Shown here piece by piece: positions 1-5,766 of a stretch of 5,766 bases of DNA; position 1 is the stretch's first letter; each line of letters begins with the position of its first letter. The notes beneath the pieces are model-generated. The model saw only the letters and a list, made by a program, of their open reading frames with translations, made no database searches and was not told where the DNA came from. Origin of the DNA: JBEKCP01 sp050014815 (GTDB taxonomy: Bacteria > Planctomycetota > Planctomycetia > Pirellulales > Thermoguttaceae); NCBI GenBank assembly GCA_050014815.1, contig JBEKCP010000402.1, positions 1 through 5,766 on the forward strand, in the 5' to 3' direction. A program made the translations under genes and the position numbers.

Positions 1-2108
1 CGGACGGATCGGACTTGGGGCCCCACCTGGCGCGGCTTTTTGACGTGCTCAATACGCCGCCGGACAGGCGGCAGAAAAACCTCGACGAGGCGCTGGCGGC
101 GTTCCAGTACATCAACGGCGACCTTTTCGCGGAGAAGCTCGGGTTCGCCGACTTCAACCGCGACATGCGCAACAGCCTGCTTGCCTGCACGCGGTTCGAC
201 TGGTCGCAGATTTCGCCCGCCATTTTCGGGTCGCTTTTTCAGGGGACCATGAAATCGGGAGAGCGGCGCCAGACCGGCGGCCACTACACCAGCGAGCGAG
301 ACATCCTCAAGGTGGTGCGGGCGCTGTTCCTTGACGAGTTGAAGGAGGAGTTCGAGCGGATCAAGGGCAACAAGAACCAGCTCAAGCAGTTTCACCGGAG
401 GCTTTCGCGGCTTCGTTTCCTCGATCCGGCGTGCGGCTGCGGCAACTTCCTGGTGATCACCTACCGCGAGCTGCGATTGCTGGAGATCGAGGTGCTCAAG
501 GCCCTGGACGGGACCATTCAGCGGCGATTGAACATCCAGACGTTGTCGCTGGTGGACGTGGACGCCTTCTACGGCATCGAGATCGGCGAATGGCCCGCGC
601 GGATCGCGGAGGTGGCGATGTGGCTGATGGACCACCAGATGAACATCCGCCTTTCCGAAGCGTTCGGCCAGTACTTCGTACGGCTGCCATTGACGAAATC
701 GCCCACGATCGTTTGCGGCAACGCGCTTCGGCTGGACTGGAAGGAGATTCTGCCGCCCGAGGAATGCAGCTACGTGCTCGGGAATCCGCCGTTTGTGGGA
801 AAGCATTACCAGACGCGATCGCAAAAGGAGGACCTCGGTCAGGTCTTGAGCAATTTTCGAAACATCGGCGACGTTGACTACGTTGTTGGGTGGTTCAAGC
901 GGGCAGCCGAGTACATCCGGGAGACTCGGATCAAGGTCGGCTTTGTGGCGACCAACTCGATTACGCAAGGCGAGCAGGTTCCGCTAGTCTGGGGCGAACT
1001 GTTGGACCGGTATGGGCTGACAATTCATTTCGCGCACCGCACGTTTGCCTGGGAAAGCGAGGCGCGGGGGAAGGCCCACGTTCACGTTGTCATCATTGGA
1101 TTTGCCGCTTTCGCGAACGGTCCGAAACGTCTCTACGATTACGACGCGGATCCAAGAAACCCCACGGAATCGCGTGTCCCGATTATCAGCCCCTACCTGA
1201 CCCCGGGCGCCAGCGTTCTGGTAACCAAACGTCAGAAGCCGCTCGGCGATGTTCCCGAGATGCGCTGCGGCAACAAGCCGTCCGACGGCGGCCATCTGAT
1301 TCTGACGGACCGGGAACGAAAGGGTCTCTTGCGGGAGGAGCCGGCGGCCAAGAAGTATCTGCGGCGCTACACGGGCGCGGAGGAATTCATCAATGGGAAC
1401 ATGCGATGGTGCCTTTGGCTCGAAGGCGCGAACCCGGCGGACCTGCGCGGCCTGCCGCGCGTCTGGGAGCGGATCAAGGCGGTGAAGAAGTTCCGGGAGA
1501 AGAGCACTGCGGAGCCCACGAAGAAGGCGGCGCAGACGCCGACAATGTTCTTCTACGTCTCCCAGCCTGCCACGGACTATATTCTCATCCCCGAGGTCTC
1601 CTCCAAGAACCGGCGATTCATTCCAATCGGCCTGATGTCGAAGCACGTTGTTTCAGCGAACACCAACTTCCTTGTGCCGGAAGCGGACCGTTACCTGTTC
1701 GGCGTCTTGACGTCGTCGATGCACATGGCTTGGGTGCGGCAGGTTGGCGGACGCCTGAAGTCGGACTACCGGTACTCCGGCAGCATGGTCTACAACACCT
1801 TCCCGTGGCCCCCGTCGCCGACCTCGAAACAGCGGGCGGCAATCGAAGCGGCGGTGCAGGGTGTGCTTGACGCCCGCGACGAGTACTTGGCCAGGGGCGA
1901 AACGCTGGCCGACCTGTACGACGTGCTGGCCATGCCGCCCAAGCTCGTCAAGGCCCACAGGGCCCTCGATCGCGCGGTGGACCGGTGCTACCGCCGGCAG
2001 CCGTTCACCACCGAGCGGCAGCGGGTGGAATTCCTCTTCGCCCTGTACGAGAAGCTCACCGCCCCGCTCCTTCCCGCCACGGGGAAAACGAAGCGATCCG
2101 CGAACTAA
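1..2108 (+). CDS. MmeI-like type IIL restriction-modification enzyme / class I DNA methyltransferase, 5'-truncated
   Basis: The frame is open to the left edge (first whole codon at base 3) and stops with TAA at 2106-2108, so the true start is outside the window. Residues are counted from the TTG at base 15, which is probably an internal leucine. Visible in order: a helical region (1-80); GGHYTS (88-93), typical of motif X; SAM-binding motif I DPACGCGNFL (137-146); YGIEIGEWPARIAEVA (186-201); catalytic motif IV NPPF (257-260), which marks an N6-adenine or N4-cytosine amino-methyltransferase; a target-recognition region (about 400-600) with EEFINGNMRWCLWL (456-469) and RRFIPIG (533-539); and a C-terminal helical domain (about 600-697). 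This order matches MmeI-type enzymes, single chains of about 900 residues that cut and methylate DNA. Their N-terminal PD-(D/E)XK nuclease would be in the missing 200 or so residues, so nuclease activity cannot be judged here. Third codon positions look less GC-biased than in cphA, which would fit acquisition by transfer. The family call is firm; full R-M activity is inferred. Confidence 0.9.
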   Translation, partial: DGSDLGPHLARLFDVLNTPPDRRQKNLDEALAAFQYINGDLFAEKLGFADFNRDMRNSLLACTRFDWSQISPAIFGSLFQGTMKSGERRQTGGHYTSERDILKVVRALFLDELKEEFERIKGNKNQLKQFHRRLSRLRFLDPACGCGNFLVITYRELRLLEIEVLKALDGTIQRRLNIQTLSLVDVDAFYGIEIGEWPARIAEVAMWLMDHQMNIRLSEAFGQYFVRLPLTKSPTIVCGNALRLDWKEILPPEECSYVLGNPPFVGKHYQTRSQKEDLGQVLSNFRNIGDVDYVVGWFKRAAEYIRETRIKVGFVATNSITQGEQVPLVWGELLDRYGLTIHFAHRTFAWESEARGKAHVHVVIIGFAAFANGPKRLYDYDADPRNPTESRVPIISPYLTPGASVLVTKRQKPLGDVPEMRCGNKPSDGGHLILTDRERKGLLREEPAAKKYLRRYTGAEEFINGNMRWCLWLEGANPADLRGLPRVWERIKAVKKFREKSTAEPTKKAAQTPTMFFYVSQPATDYILIPEVSSKNRRFIPIGLMSKHVVSANTNFLVPEADRYLFGVLTSSMHMAWVRQVGGRLKSDYRYSGSMVYNTFPWPPSPTSKQRAAIEAAVQGVLDARDEYLARGETLADLYDVLAMPPKLVKAHRALDRAVDRCYRRQPFTTERQRVEFLFALYEKLTAPLLPATGKTKRSAN

Positions 2109-2135
2109 CGCTGTGTGAACGGCGGTTTGACGGAT

Positions 2136-2199
2136 GGGTGGCACGCCCTGAAAGGGCGTGGCGAGCGGTCCAGCCACGCCCTTTCAGGGCGTGCCACCC
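2136..2199. repeat. Perfect 27-bp inverted repeat with nested hairpins (REP/BIME-like; probable bidirectional terminator)
   Basis: The left arm (2136-2162, beginning GGGTGGCACGCC) and right arm (2173-2199, ending GGCGTGCCACCC) are exact reverse complements around a 10-base loop (2163-2172). Each arm also folds alone: CACGCCCT-GAA-AGGGCGTG at 2142-2160 and CACGCCCT-TTC-AGGGCGTG at 2175-2193, so the octamer occurs four times in alternating orientation. The element fills most of the 114-bp gap between the convergent stops at 2108 and 2223. A very stable hairpin there could end transcription from both sides, although it has no T-run and is not a classic intrinsic terminator. The architecture is that of paired inverted REP elements (BIMEs), usually dispersed in many copies and spread by REP-associated transposases; the copy number cannot be seen here. 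Confidence 0.85.
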
Positions 2200-2222
2200 G
2201 TCGCTCGACGACCGACGCTGCG

Positions 2223-3644
2223 CTAGCGCGGCTTGCGGCGCCGGGGCGGCTTGGGGGCGTCCGGGGGCCCTTCGCACTCCGGCTGGATCGCTTCGCCGCC
2301 GCCGGCGTCCTCCGACTCGATCGTCACTGTCCCGTGCAACTGCACCCGGCGATCGATCGACAGGATGCCGTCGAGGTGGTGGCAGTGCTTCAGGCTGGCG
2401 AGCCTGTGGCGGAGGTGATCCTCGGTAACGCCGCCCTCCGGCCAGACCCACGGATCCTGGGCCAATTGAGCGAGATCGACGTAGCCCTCGGGTTCCTTTT
2501 GGGCCACCTGGATAAGCCCGGCCAGAAGCCGGCAGGCCCCCCGCCCCATAGCCATCCGGTGTTCCTTGCCATCGATCCGCACGCCCACCGGTCTGTGGGG
2601 ATCGCCCTTCTGGCAGACGAGCGTGAGGGTCCGCTGCGCGTCCCACCGGCGATCCTCCACGGACCACGAGGCCCCGTCGACGAACAGCTTGCGGAGCGCG
2701 ACGCGGGGAGTCGCCCAGAAGAACGGAGCGCTGACGTTCCCCGTGACTTCCAGCAGGGCTTCCAGACGGCTCTCCGCATCGATGTTCGGAGGGCACGGGA
2801 TAGGCGTTCCGTTCAAGTGGGTGGGACGCGTCAGGTCGGAAGCCGCCCACTGCGCGGCGCCCAGCGTCCCCAGCCAACTGGTGCCGGCACAATGGACCAC
2901 AATGACTTGCACGCCCAGGTACGTCACCGGATAGCGCAAAACCAGGGCGAAGTCGGTCCGAACGTCCTCCCCACTGGCGCGGTAGTACGCCCGCTGGTTG
3001 TCGCCGAGCCGCTCCCAAATGCAGTTGTAGTCCGGGTGCAGGCCGTGGGGCGGGCAATCGGCCGGCCGCTCGTGCAAGAGAAAGCCGAAGCGGGCATTCT
3101 TGCAGCTCCAGCGATCGATGATCGCCCCCTGGCCGTACAGGCCGAGGCGGCCAACCAGGCAAATCGCCTGAAGGTGATGCCGGTGGATCGACTCTTCCCA
3201 CTGAACCGTACCCGGGGGGACGAAGATCATCCTCGTGTTGGGGAACTCCAGTTCGGGCAGTCGCCTCGCCAACACCAGCCAGGCCATCGCATCGCGCAAC
3301 TGCCACTCGTTTGCCGTTCCGAAGATGGCTGAAGCCCAATGAAACGGGTCGGAAAGCCACTGGTACAAGTAATCCGGCGGGCTCCCCGGCGAGGGGGACT
3401 GCGGCGAAGAACCGCCCCCCGGCGGCGACGTCAGGGAAAGAGCCAACAACTCGGAGAAGATGTTCATCTCGCAACGCCAGATCCTCGCGTCCGGCTCGTC
3501 GCGCAGCATTTCCATCAGGAACCCGAAATCCTGGCGGCCAAGGCTGCAACGGTTCTCAACGTAATCGGCCCGCAATTGCTCCCAACCCAGCATCCGCTCA
3601 CGCGGCAACTCCGACTTCATCAGGCTCTTGATTTCTTCCAGCAT
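2223..3644 (-). CDS. Uncharacterised 473-residue multidomain protein, possible regulator
   Basis: I do not recognise a named family. The start chosen is ATG at 3644-3642, with AAGGAG six bases upstream; the frame stays open to an ATG at 3776, but those extra 44 residues look like untranslated leader. Visible regions: a helical N-terminus (1-70, containing GWEQLRADYVENR and IWRCEMNIFSELLAL); a Pro/Ser/Gly linker (72-91); a mixed central domain (92-330) with AWLVLARRLPELEFP (121-135), HLQAICLVGRLGLYG (157-171), DFALVLRYPV (231-240) and HCAGTSWLGTLGAAQWAA (251-268); a C-terminal module (about 335-442) with a helix, DLAQLAQDPWVWPEGG, a second helix LRHRLASLK and a strand-rich end resembling a winged helix-turn-helix; and a basic proline tail (PPRRRKPR). 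There is no signal peptide or membrane segment, so it is probably cytosolic. The possible DNA-binding role is inferred only from the C-terminal pattern. It converges on the methyltransferase gene and diverges from cphA. This frame is favoured over overlapping ones for its balanced composition, plausible secondary structure and ribosome-binding site. Confidence 0.8.
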   Translation of the reverse strand: MLEEIKSLMKSELPRERMLGWEQLRADYVENRCSLGRQDFGFLMEMLRDEPDARIWRCEMNIFSELLALSLTSPPGGGSSPQSPSPGSPPDYLYQWLSDPFHWASAIFGTANEWQLRDAMAWLVLARRLPELEFPNTRMIFVPPGTVQWEESIHRHHLQAICLVGRLGLYGQGAIIDRWSCKNARFGFLLHERPADCPPHGLHPDYNCIWERLGDNQRAYYRASGEDVRTDFALVLRYPVTYLGVQVIVVHCAGTSWLGTLGAAQWAASDLTRPTHLNGTPIPCPPNIDAESRLEALLEVTGNVSAPFFWATPRVALRKLFVDGASWSVEDRRWDAQRTLTLVCQKGDPHRPVGVRIDGKEHRMAMGRGACRLLAGLIQVAQKEPEGYVDLAQLAQDPWVWPEGGVTEDHLRHRLASLKHCHHLDGILSIDRRVQLHGTVTIESEDAGGGEAIQPECEGPPDAPKPPRRRKPR

Positions 3645-3650
3645 TTCGCA

Positions 3651-3656
3651 CTCCTT
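3651..3656 (-). promoter_or_regulatory. Ribosome-binding site deciding the start of the 473-residue protein
   Basis: On the minus strand AAGGAG lies six bases before ATG 3644, near-optimal spacing. This is why the shorter protein was chosen over starts at 3722 or 3776. Confidence 0.7.
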
Positions 3657-3739
3657 CTTGGCCAAGAGTATCGAAACAGCGGGCACGCCGCGCGTCGTCC
3701 GCCAACGGAATCCGAATGACATCGCGATCGGTTTCTCGC

Positions 3740-3748
3740 ACCTCCTTT
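3740..3748 (-). promoter_or_regulatory. Strong Shine-Dalgarno-like sequence without a well-spaced start
   Basis: The minus strand carries AAAGGAGGT, close to a perfect anti-16S match. The nearest downstream in-frame ATG (3722) is 18 bases away, too far for ordinary initiation, and no ATG, GTG or TTG lies at 5-9 bases. It could be chance, a ribosome standby site in the leader, or support for a 455-codon-plus-26 extended form starting at 3722. It lies in the leader of the minus-strand gene if the promoter proposed at 3828-3856 is right. Confidence 0.35.
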
Positions 3749-3769
3749 CCGGGATTCGGTCGCCGGCAA

Positions 3770-3804
3770 TCGCCACTCGCGTTTCACCGCGAGACGCGTG
3801 GCGA
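3770..3804 (-). other. Leader hairpin upstream of the 473-residue protein gene
   Basis: Twelve base pairs form between 3770-3781 (TCGCCA then CTCGCG) and 3788-3804 (CGCGAG then TGGCGA), with a six-base loop (3782-3787) and a five-base bulge (3794-3798). It would lie in the mRNA leader between the proposed promoter and the strong Shine-Dalgarno sequence at 3740-3748, so it might affect translation or mRNA stability. Function is unknown, and GC-rich DNA makes chance hairpins common. Confidence 0.4.
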
Positions 3805-3827
3805 CTCGCGCGACTCCCATGAACGAG

Positions 3828-3856
3828 ACTCTATCACTTCCAAAATCTGAAATCAA
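3828..3856 (-). promoter_or_regulatory. Candidate sigma-70-like promoter for the minus-strand gene
   Basis: On the minus strand, TTGATT (3856-3851) and TAGAGT (3833-3828) are separated by 17 bases; each matches the consensus hexamer at four of six positions. Transcription would start near 3821 and give a leader of about 175 bases before ATG 3644. This is a sequence-pattern call only. Confidence 0.35.
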
Positions 3857-4090
3857 GCATGCGGACGAGGTACTGATGATAGCTCATCGTGACTGTTTCC
3901 ATGACGACGTCGCGGTTTGCCGCGTGGCGGGCGCGGAGTGCTAGCTGTAGTTGCTGAAAGAAAGGTGGGACTCAGCCACTGAGTTGATAAATCACTGCGA
4001 GACTCCGGTCTGCAAAGCCTCCTCGGCCGCGTGGGGGACCTGCCGGCGCTCTCGACATGGCACGCAATGAACGTCTCTCCCGATCCCGGC
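3857..4090. other. Intergenic region between divergent genes, with two small hairpins
   Basis: I see no convincing gene, tRNA or repeat array here. It is less GC-rich than the flanking genes. Two short foldable elements are visible on the plus strand. The first is ACTCAG-CCA-CTGAGT (3970-3984), which competes with an alternative GTGG/CCAC pairing (3965-3968 with 3976-3979). The second is TGC-g-AGAC-TCCG-GTCT-GCA (3996-4014), seven pairs with one bulged G and a UNCG-type loop. Neither is followed by a T-run, so they do not look like intrinsic terminators. With the leaders on either side, this makes up the gene-free stretch 3645-4201. Confidence 0.5.
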
Positions 4091-4119
4091 TTGGAATACG
4101 CACGATTCTCGTGTAAAAT
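4091..4119 (+). promoter_or_regulatory. Candidate sigma-70-like promoter for cphA
   Basis: TTGGAA (4091-4096, four of six consensus positions) and TAAAAT (4114-4119, five of six) are separated by exactly 17 bases. The expected start site near 4126 would give a leader of about 76 bases. It is the best plus-strand match I found upstream of cphA. Confidence 0.5.
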
Positions 4120-4187
4120 GGAACCTGAGGGCGCTTTGGTTCTTTGGGTTCGAAGGATTGCCCAACTTATTGTATTACAGGCCCTTT

Positions 4188-4192
4188 GGGAG
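4188..4192 (+). promoter_or_regulatory. Ribosome-binding site of cphA
   Basis: GGGAG ends nine bases before the ATG at 4202. It supports this start, which also places the conserved N-terminal LRGPN motif at residues 9-13, as expected for the family. Confidence 0.6.
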
Positions 4193-4201
4193 CAAACGTT
4201 T

Positions 4202-5766
4202 ATGCGCGTGCGGCGGATTTGGCGACTCCGGGGACCCAACCTGTGGTTTCGATTGCCGGTGTTCGAGGTCTGGGTCGAGCTTGGCCCCCTGGCGGACTTT
4301 CGGACTAACGTGCCTGGTCTCGCCGACCGGCTCTTGGGCTGGCTGCCCGGCCTCGCGCACCATCCGGGGGCCGTCGAGGGAACCTCGTTCCTCGATCAAC
4401 TGCGCGGCGGAACGACTCTGGCCCACGTGCTCGAACGCGTCGGGCTGGAGTTGCAAACCCGCGCGGGCAATCCGGTCCGCTTCGGCCGAACCCGGGCGAT
4501 CGCCGACGAGCCGGGCGTCTACCAGGTCGTGGTCCAGTTCGAAGAACCCCCGGTGGCCGAGGCGTGCATCGAGGCCGGTCGGCGGCTCTGCGTGGCCGCG
4601 GCAGCGGGCGAGCCGTTCGACGTGGCCGCCGAGCTGGAGCGGCTGACCGACCTGGCCGATTGCAACCGCTGGGGCCGCAGTACGGCGGCCATGCGGGCCG
4701 CCGCCATGAATCGGAACATCCCGATCGACCACCTCGATCCGGACGACGGCCGGCTCATGGCCCTCGGCTGGGGCGTCAAACAGCGGTGGCTCCTCGCCGC
4801 CCAGACCGACCAGACACCCGACCTCGGCCAGATGGTCTCGCAGGACAAGGACCTCACGAAGTCGCTCCTGCGGCTGATCGGCGTGCCGGTGCCTGACGGC
4901 CGACCGGTCTCCGACGCCGACGACGCCTGGGTGGCGGCCGAGGAACTCGGCGGGCCGGTGGTGGTCAAGCCCCGCGACCGCGACAAGAGCGTCGGCATCC
5001 GCGTGAATCTCCGCACCCGCGAGGAAGTCGTCGCCGCCTACCACGCGGCCCGGCAGAAAAGCGCGGACGTGATGGTCGAGCAGTATGCGGCGGGCTTCGA
5101 CCACCGCGTCTTCCTCGTCGGCGGCCGGATCATCGCCGCGTGCCGCACCGAGCCGCCCCTGGTCGTCGGCGACGGGCAATCGACCATCGCCGCCCTGGTC
5201 GAGCGGGAGAACGCCGATCCGTCGCGTGGCGACGGAATCGCCACCCCCAAGGCCAAGATCCTCCTCGACCAGGCGGCCGAGGACGCCCTGGCCCTGCAAG
5301 GCTGCACGCTGCAATCGGTTCCGGCCCAAGGCGCCCGAATCCAACTGCAATACCATCCTCCGCTGTTCGAGAAGGGCGGAGCCATCATCGACGTAACCGA
5401 CCGCGTCCATCCCGAGGTGACCGCCCGGCTCCTCGAGGCCGTCGGGCTCCTGCGGCTGGACGTGGCGGGCATCGACCTCGCGGTCCGCGACATCGGCCGG
5501 CCCCTGGAGGAGCAAGGGGGGATGCTGCTGGAGGTCAACGCGGGCCCGGCGTTGTGGGTGCACATGGCCCCCTGGTGCGACCGGCCGCGGCCCGTGGCCG
5601 AAGCGATCGTGGCCTCGGTCCTGCCCGAGGGCGACGACGGCCGCATCCCGATCGTCGCCGTCACCGGCGTGAACGGCAAGACCACCACGACGCGACTGAT
5701 CGCGCACATCGTCCGCGCGAGCGGGCGGAAGGTGGGTATGGCCTGCACCGACGGCCGGCAGGAGGT
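4202..5766 (+). CDS. cphA: Cyanophycin synthetase (divergent), 3'-truncated by the window edge
   Basis: CphA builds cyanophycin, a cytoplasmic nitrogen-storage polymer, by ATP-dependent addition of Asp to the backbone and Arg to each Asp side chain. The open frame covers 521 of an expected 870-900 residues. The N domain (1 to about 165) has LRGPNLW (9-15), LELQ (82-85), FGRTR (94-98) and PGVYQVV (104-110). The ATP-grasp domain (about 190-475) has QDKDLTKSLL (214-223), VVVKP (253-257), VVGDGQST (321-328), GGAIIDVTDRVHPE (392-405) and EVNAGP (444-449). The Mur-ligase-like domain begins with RIPIVAVTG and the P-loop GVNGKTTTTR (489-498), then VGMACTDG (511-518). The family call is secure, but hallmark ATP-grasp residues are changed: KPRDRDKSVGI replaces a glycine-rich KPxDGNxGRGV, LQYHPPLFEKGG replaces a RxNANLSTGG-type segment, and EVNAGPALWVH has W452 where Arg is usual. 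The HxxEH of the N domain reads HVLER (75-79). It may be a specialised paralogue. It is not CphA2-like in the usual sense, because the P-loop is intact. No cyanophycinase gene is in view. Confidence 0.92.
   Translation, partial: MRVRRIWRLRGPNLWFRLPVFEVWVELGPLADFRTNVPGLADRLLGWLPGLAHHPGAVEGTSFLDQLRGGTTLAHVLERVGLELQTRAGNPVRFGRTRAIADEPGVYQVVVQFEEPPVAEACIEAGRRLCVAAAAGEPFDVAAELERLTDLADCNRWGRSTAAMRAAAMNRNIPIDHLDPDDGRLMALGWGVKQRWLLAAQTDQTPDLGQMVSQDKDLTKSLLRLIGVPVPDGRPVSDADDAWVAAEELGGPVVVKPRDRDKSVGIRVNLRTREEVVAAYHAARQKSADVMVEQYAAGFDHRVFLVGGRIIAACRTEPPLVVGDGQSTIAALVERENADPSRGDGIATPKAKILLDQAAEDALALQGCTLQSVPAQGARIQLQYHPPLFEKGGAIIDVTDRVHPEVTARLLEAVGLLRLDVAGIDLAVRDIGRPLEEQGGMLLEVNAGPALWVHMAPWCDRPRPVAEAIVASVLPEGDDGRIPIVAVTGVNGKTTTTRLIAHIVRASGRKVGMACTDGRQE

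Noticed and set aside
890..1870. A 326-codon plus-strand frame within the methyltransferase gene
   Set aside because: It is a frame-shifted shadow of a gene with intact methyltransferase motifs, and its translation has no coherent motifs.
2220..2229. Ten-base palindrome GCGCTAGCGC overlapping the stop codon of the minus-strand gene
   Set aside because: It is too short to form a hairpin with a loop and largely coincides with codons and the TAG stop; no function is supported.
2115..3332. A 405-codon open frame on the plus strand, opposite the unknown minus-strand gene
   Set aside because: It begins inside the palindrome (its first residues encode WHALKGRG from the repeat), its composition is rich in Arg, Pro and Ala without recognisable motifs, and it is the antisense shadow of a better frame.
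2056..3549. A 497-codon minus-strand frame overlapping both the palindrome and the methyltransferase 3' end
   Set aside because: It is Gly/Arg/Pro-rich, crosses the palindrome and the end of a firmly identified gene, and lacks the ribosome-binding site and folded-protein pattern of the competing frame that ends at 2223.
3911..3924. Small hairpin CGCGG-TTTG-CCGCG
   Set aside because: Five pairs in GC-rich DNA are expected by chance, and it has no T-run or conserved context.
4141..4172. GGGTTCGA near 4147, suggesting a tRNA T-arm, and a nearby TTGGGT as an alternative cphA -35 box
   Set aside because: The bases flanking TTCGA do not form a T-stem and no acceptor or anticodon arm is present. 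The alternative promoter would need the very poor -10 TTATTG.
3853..4239. A 128-codon minus-strand frame across the divergent intergenic region
   Set aside because: It starts inside cphA, would cover the proposed cphA promoter, and its Arg/Ser/Pro-rich translation resembles no protein; no ribosome-binding site stands out.
4175..5707. A 510-codon minus-strand frame antisense to cphA
   Set aside because: Its Gly/Asp/Arg-rich low-complexity composition is what high GC at third codon positions of cphA produces on the opposite strand; cphA carries clear family motifs throughout.

Overview
The window is GC-rich and holds three protein genes, two of them cut by the window edges. GC-rich codon use, a planctomycete-flavoured cyanophycin synthetase and a REP-like palindrome between genes suggest a member of the Planctomycetota or a related environmental bacterium. 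That placement is inference; there is no rRNA or other phylogenetic marker here.

Layout. (1) Bases 1-2108, plus strand: the C-terminal three quarters or so of an MmeI-like (type IIL/IIG) restriction-modification enzyme. The amino-methyltransferase motifs, target-recognition region and C-terminal helical domain are present; the N-terminal nuclease part would lie upstream of the window. (2) Bases 2109-2222: a short gap between convergent stop codons, occupied by a perfect 27-bp inverted repeat whose arms are themselves hairpins. It probably serves both genes as a terminator. (3) Bases 2223-3644, minus strand: an unrecognised 473-residue protein with a helical N-terminus, a Pro/Ser/Gly-rich linker, a large central domain and a C-terminal part that could be a winged helix. 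(4) Bases 3645-4201: an intergenic stretch between divergent genes, with a candidate promoter for each, a leader hairpin, a stray strong Shine-Dalgarno sequence and two small hairpins. (5) Bases 4202-5766, plus strand: the first 521 residues of a cyanophycin synthetase (CphA), running off the right edge just after the Mur-ligase P-loop.

The three genes do not form an operon. Gene 1 faces gene 2 tail to tail, and genes 2 and 3 are head to head with about 560 bp between starts. No shared pathway is evident: one is a DNA modification/defence enzyme, one makes a nitrogen-storage polymer, and the middle protein may be regulatory.

The points most worth checking are the CphA ATP-grasp domain, which lacks several hallmark residues while keeping an intact P-loop in the next domain; the unknown 473-residue protein; and the nested palindrome.
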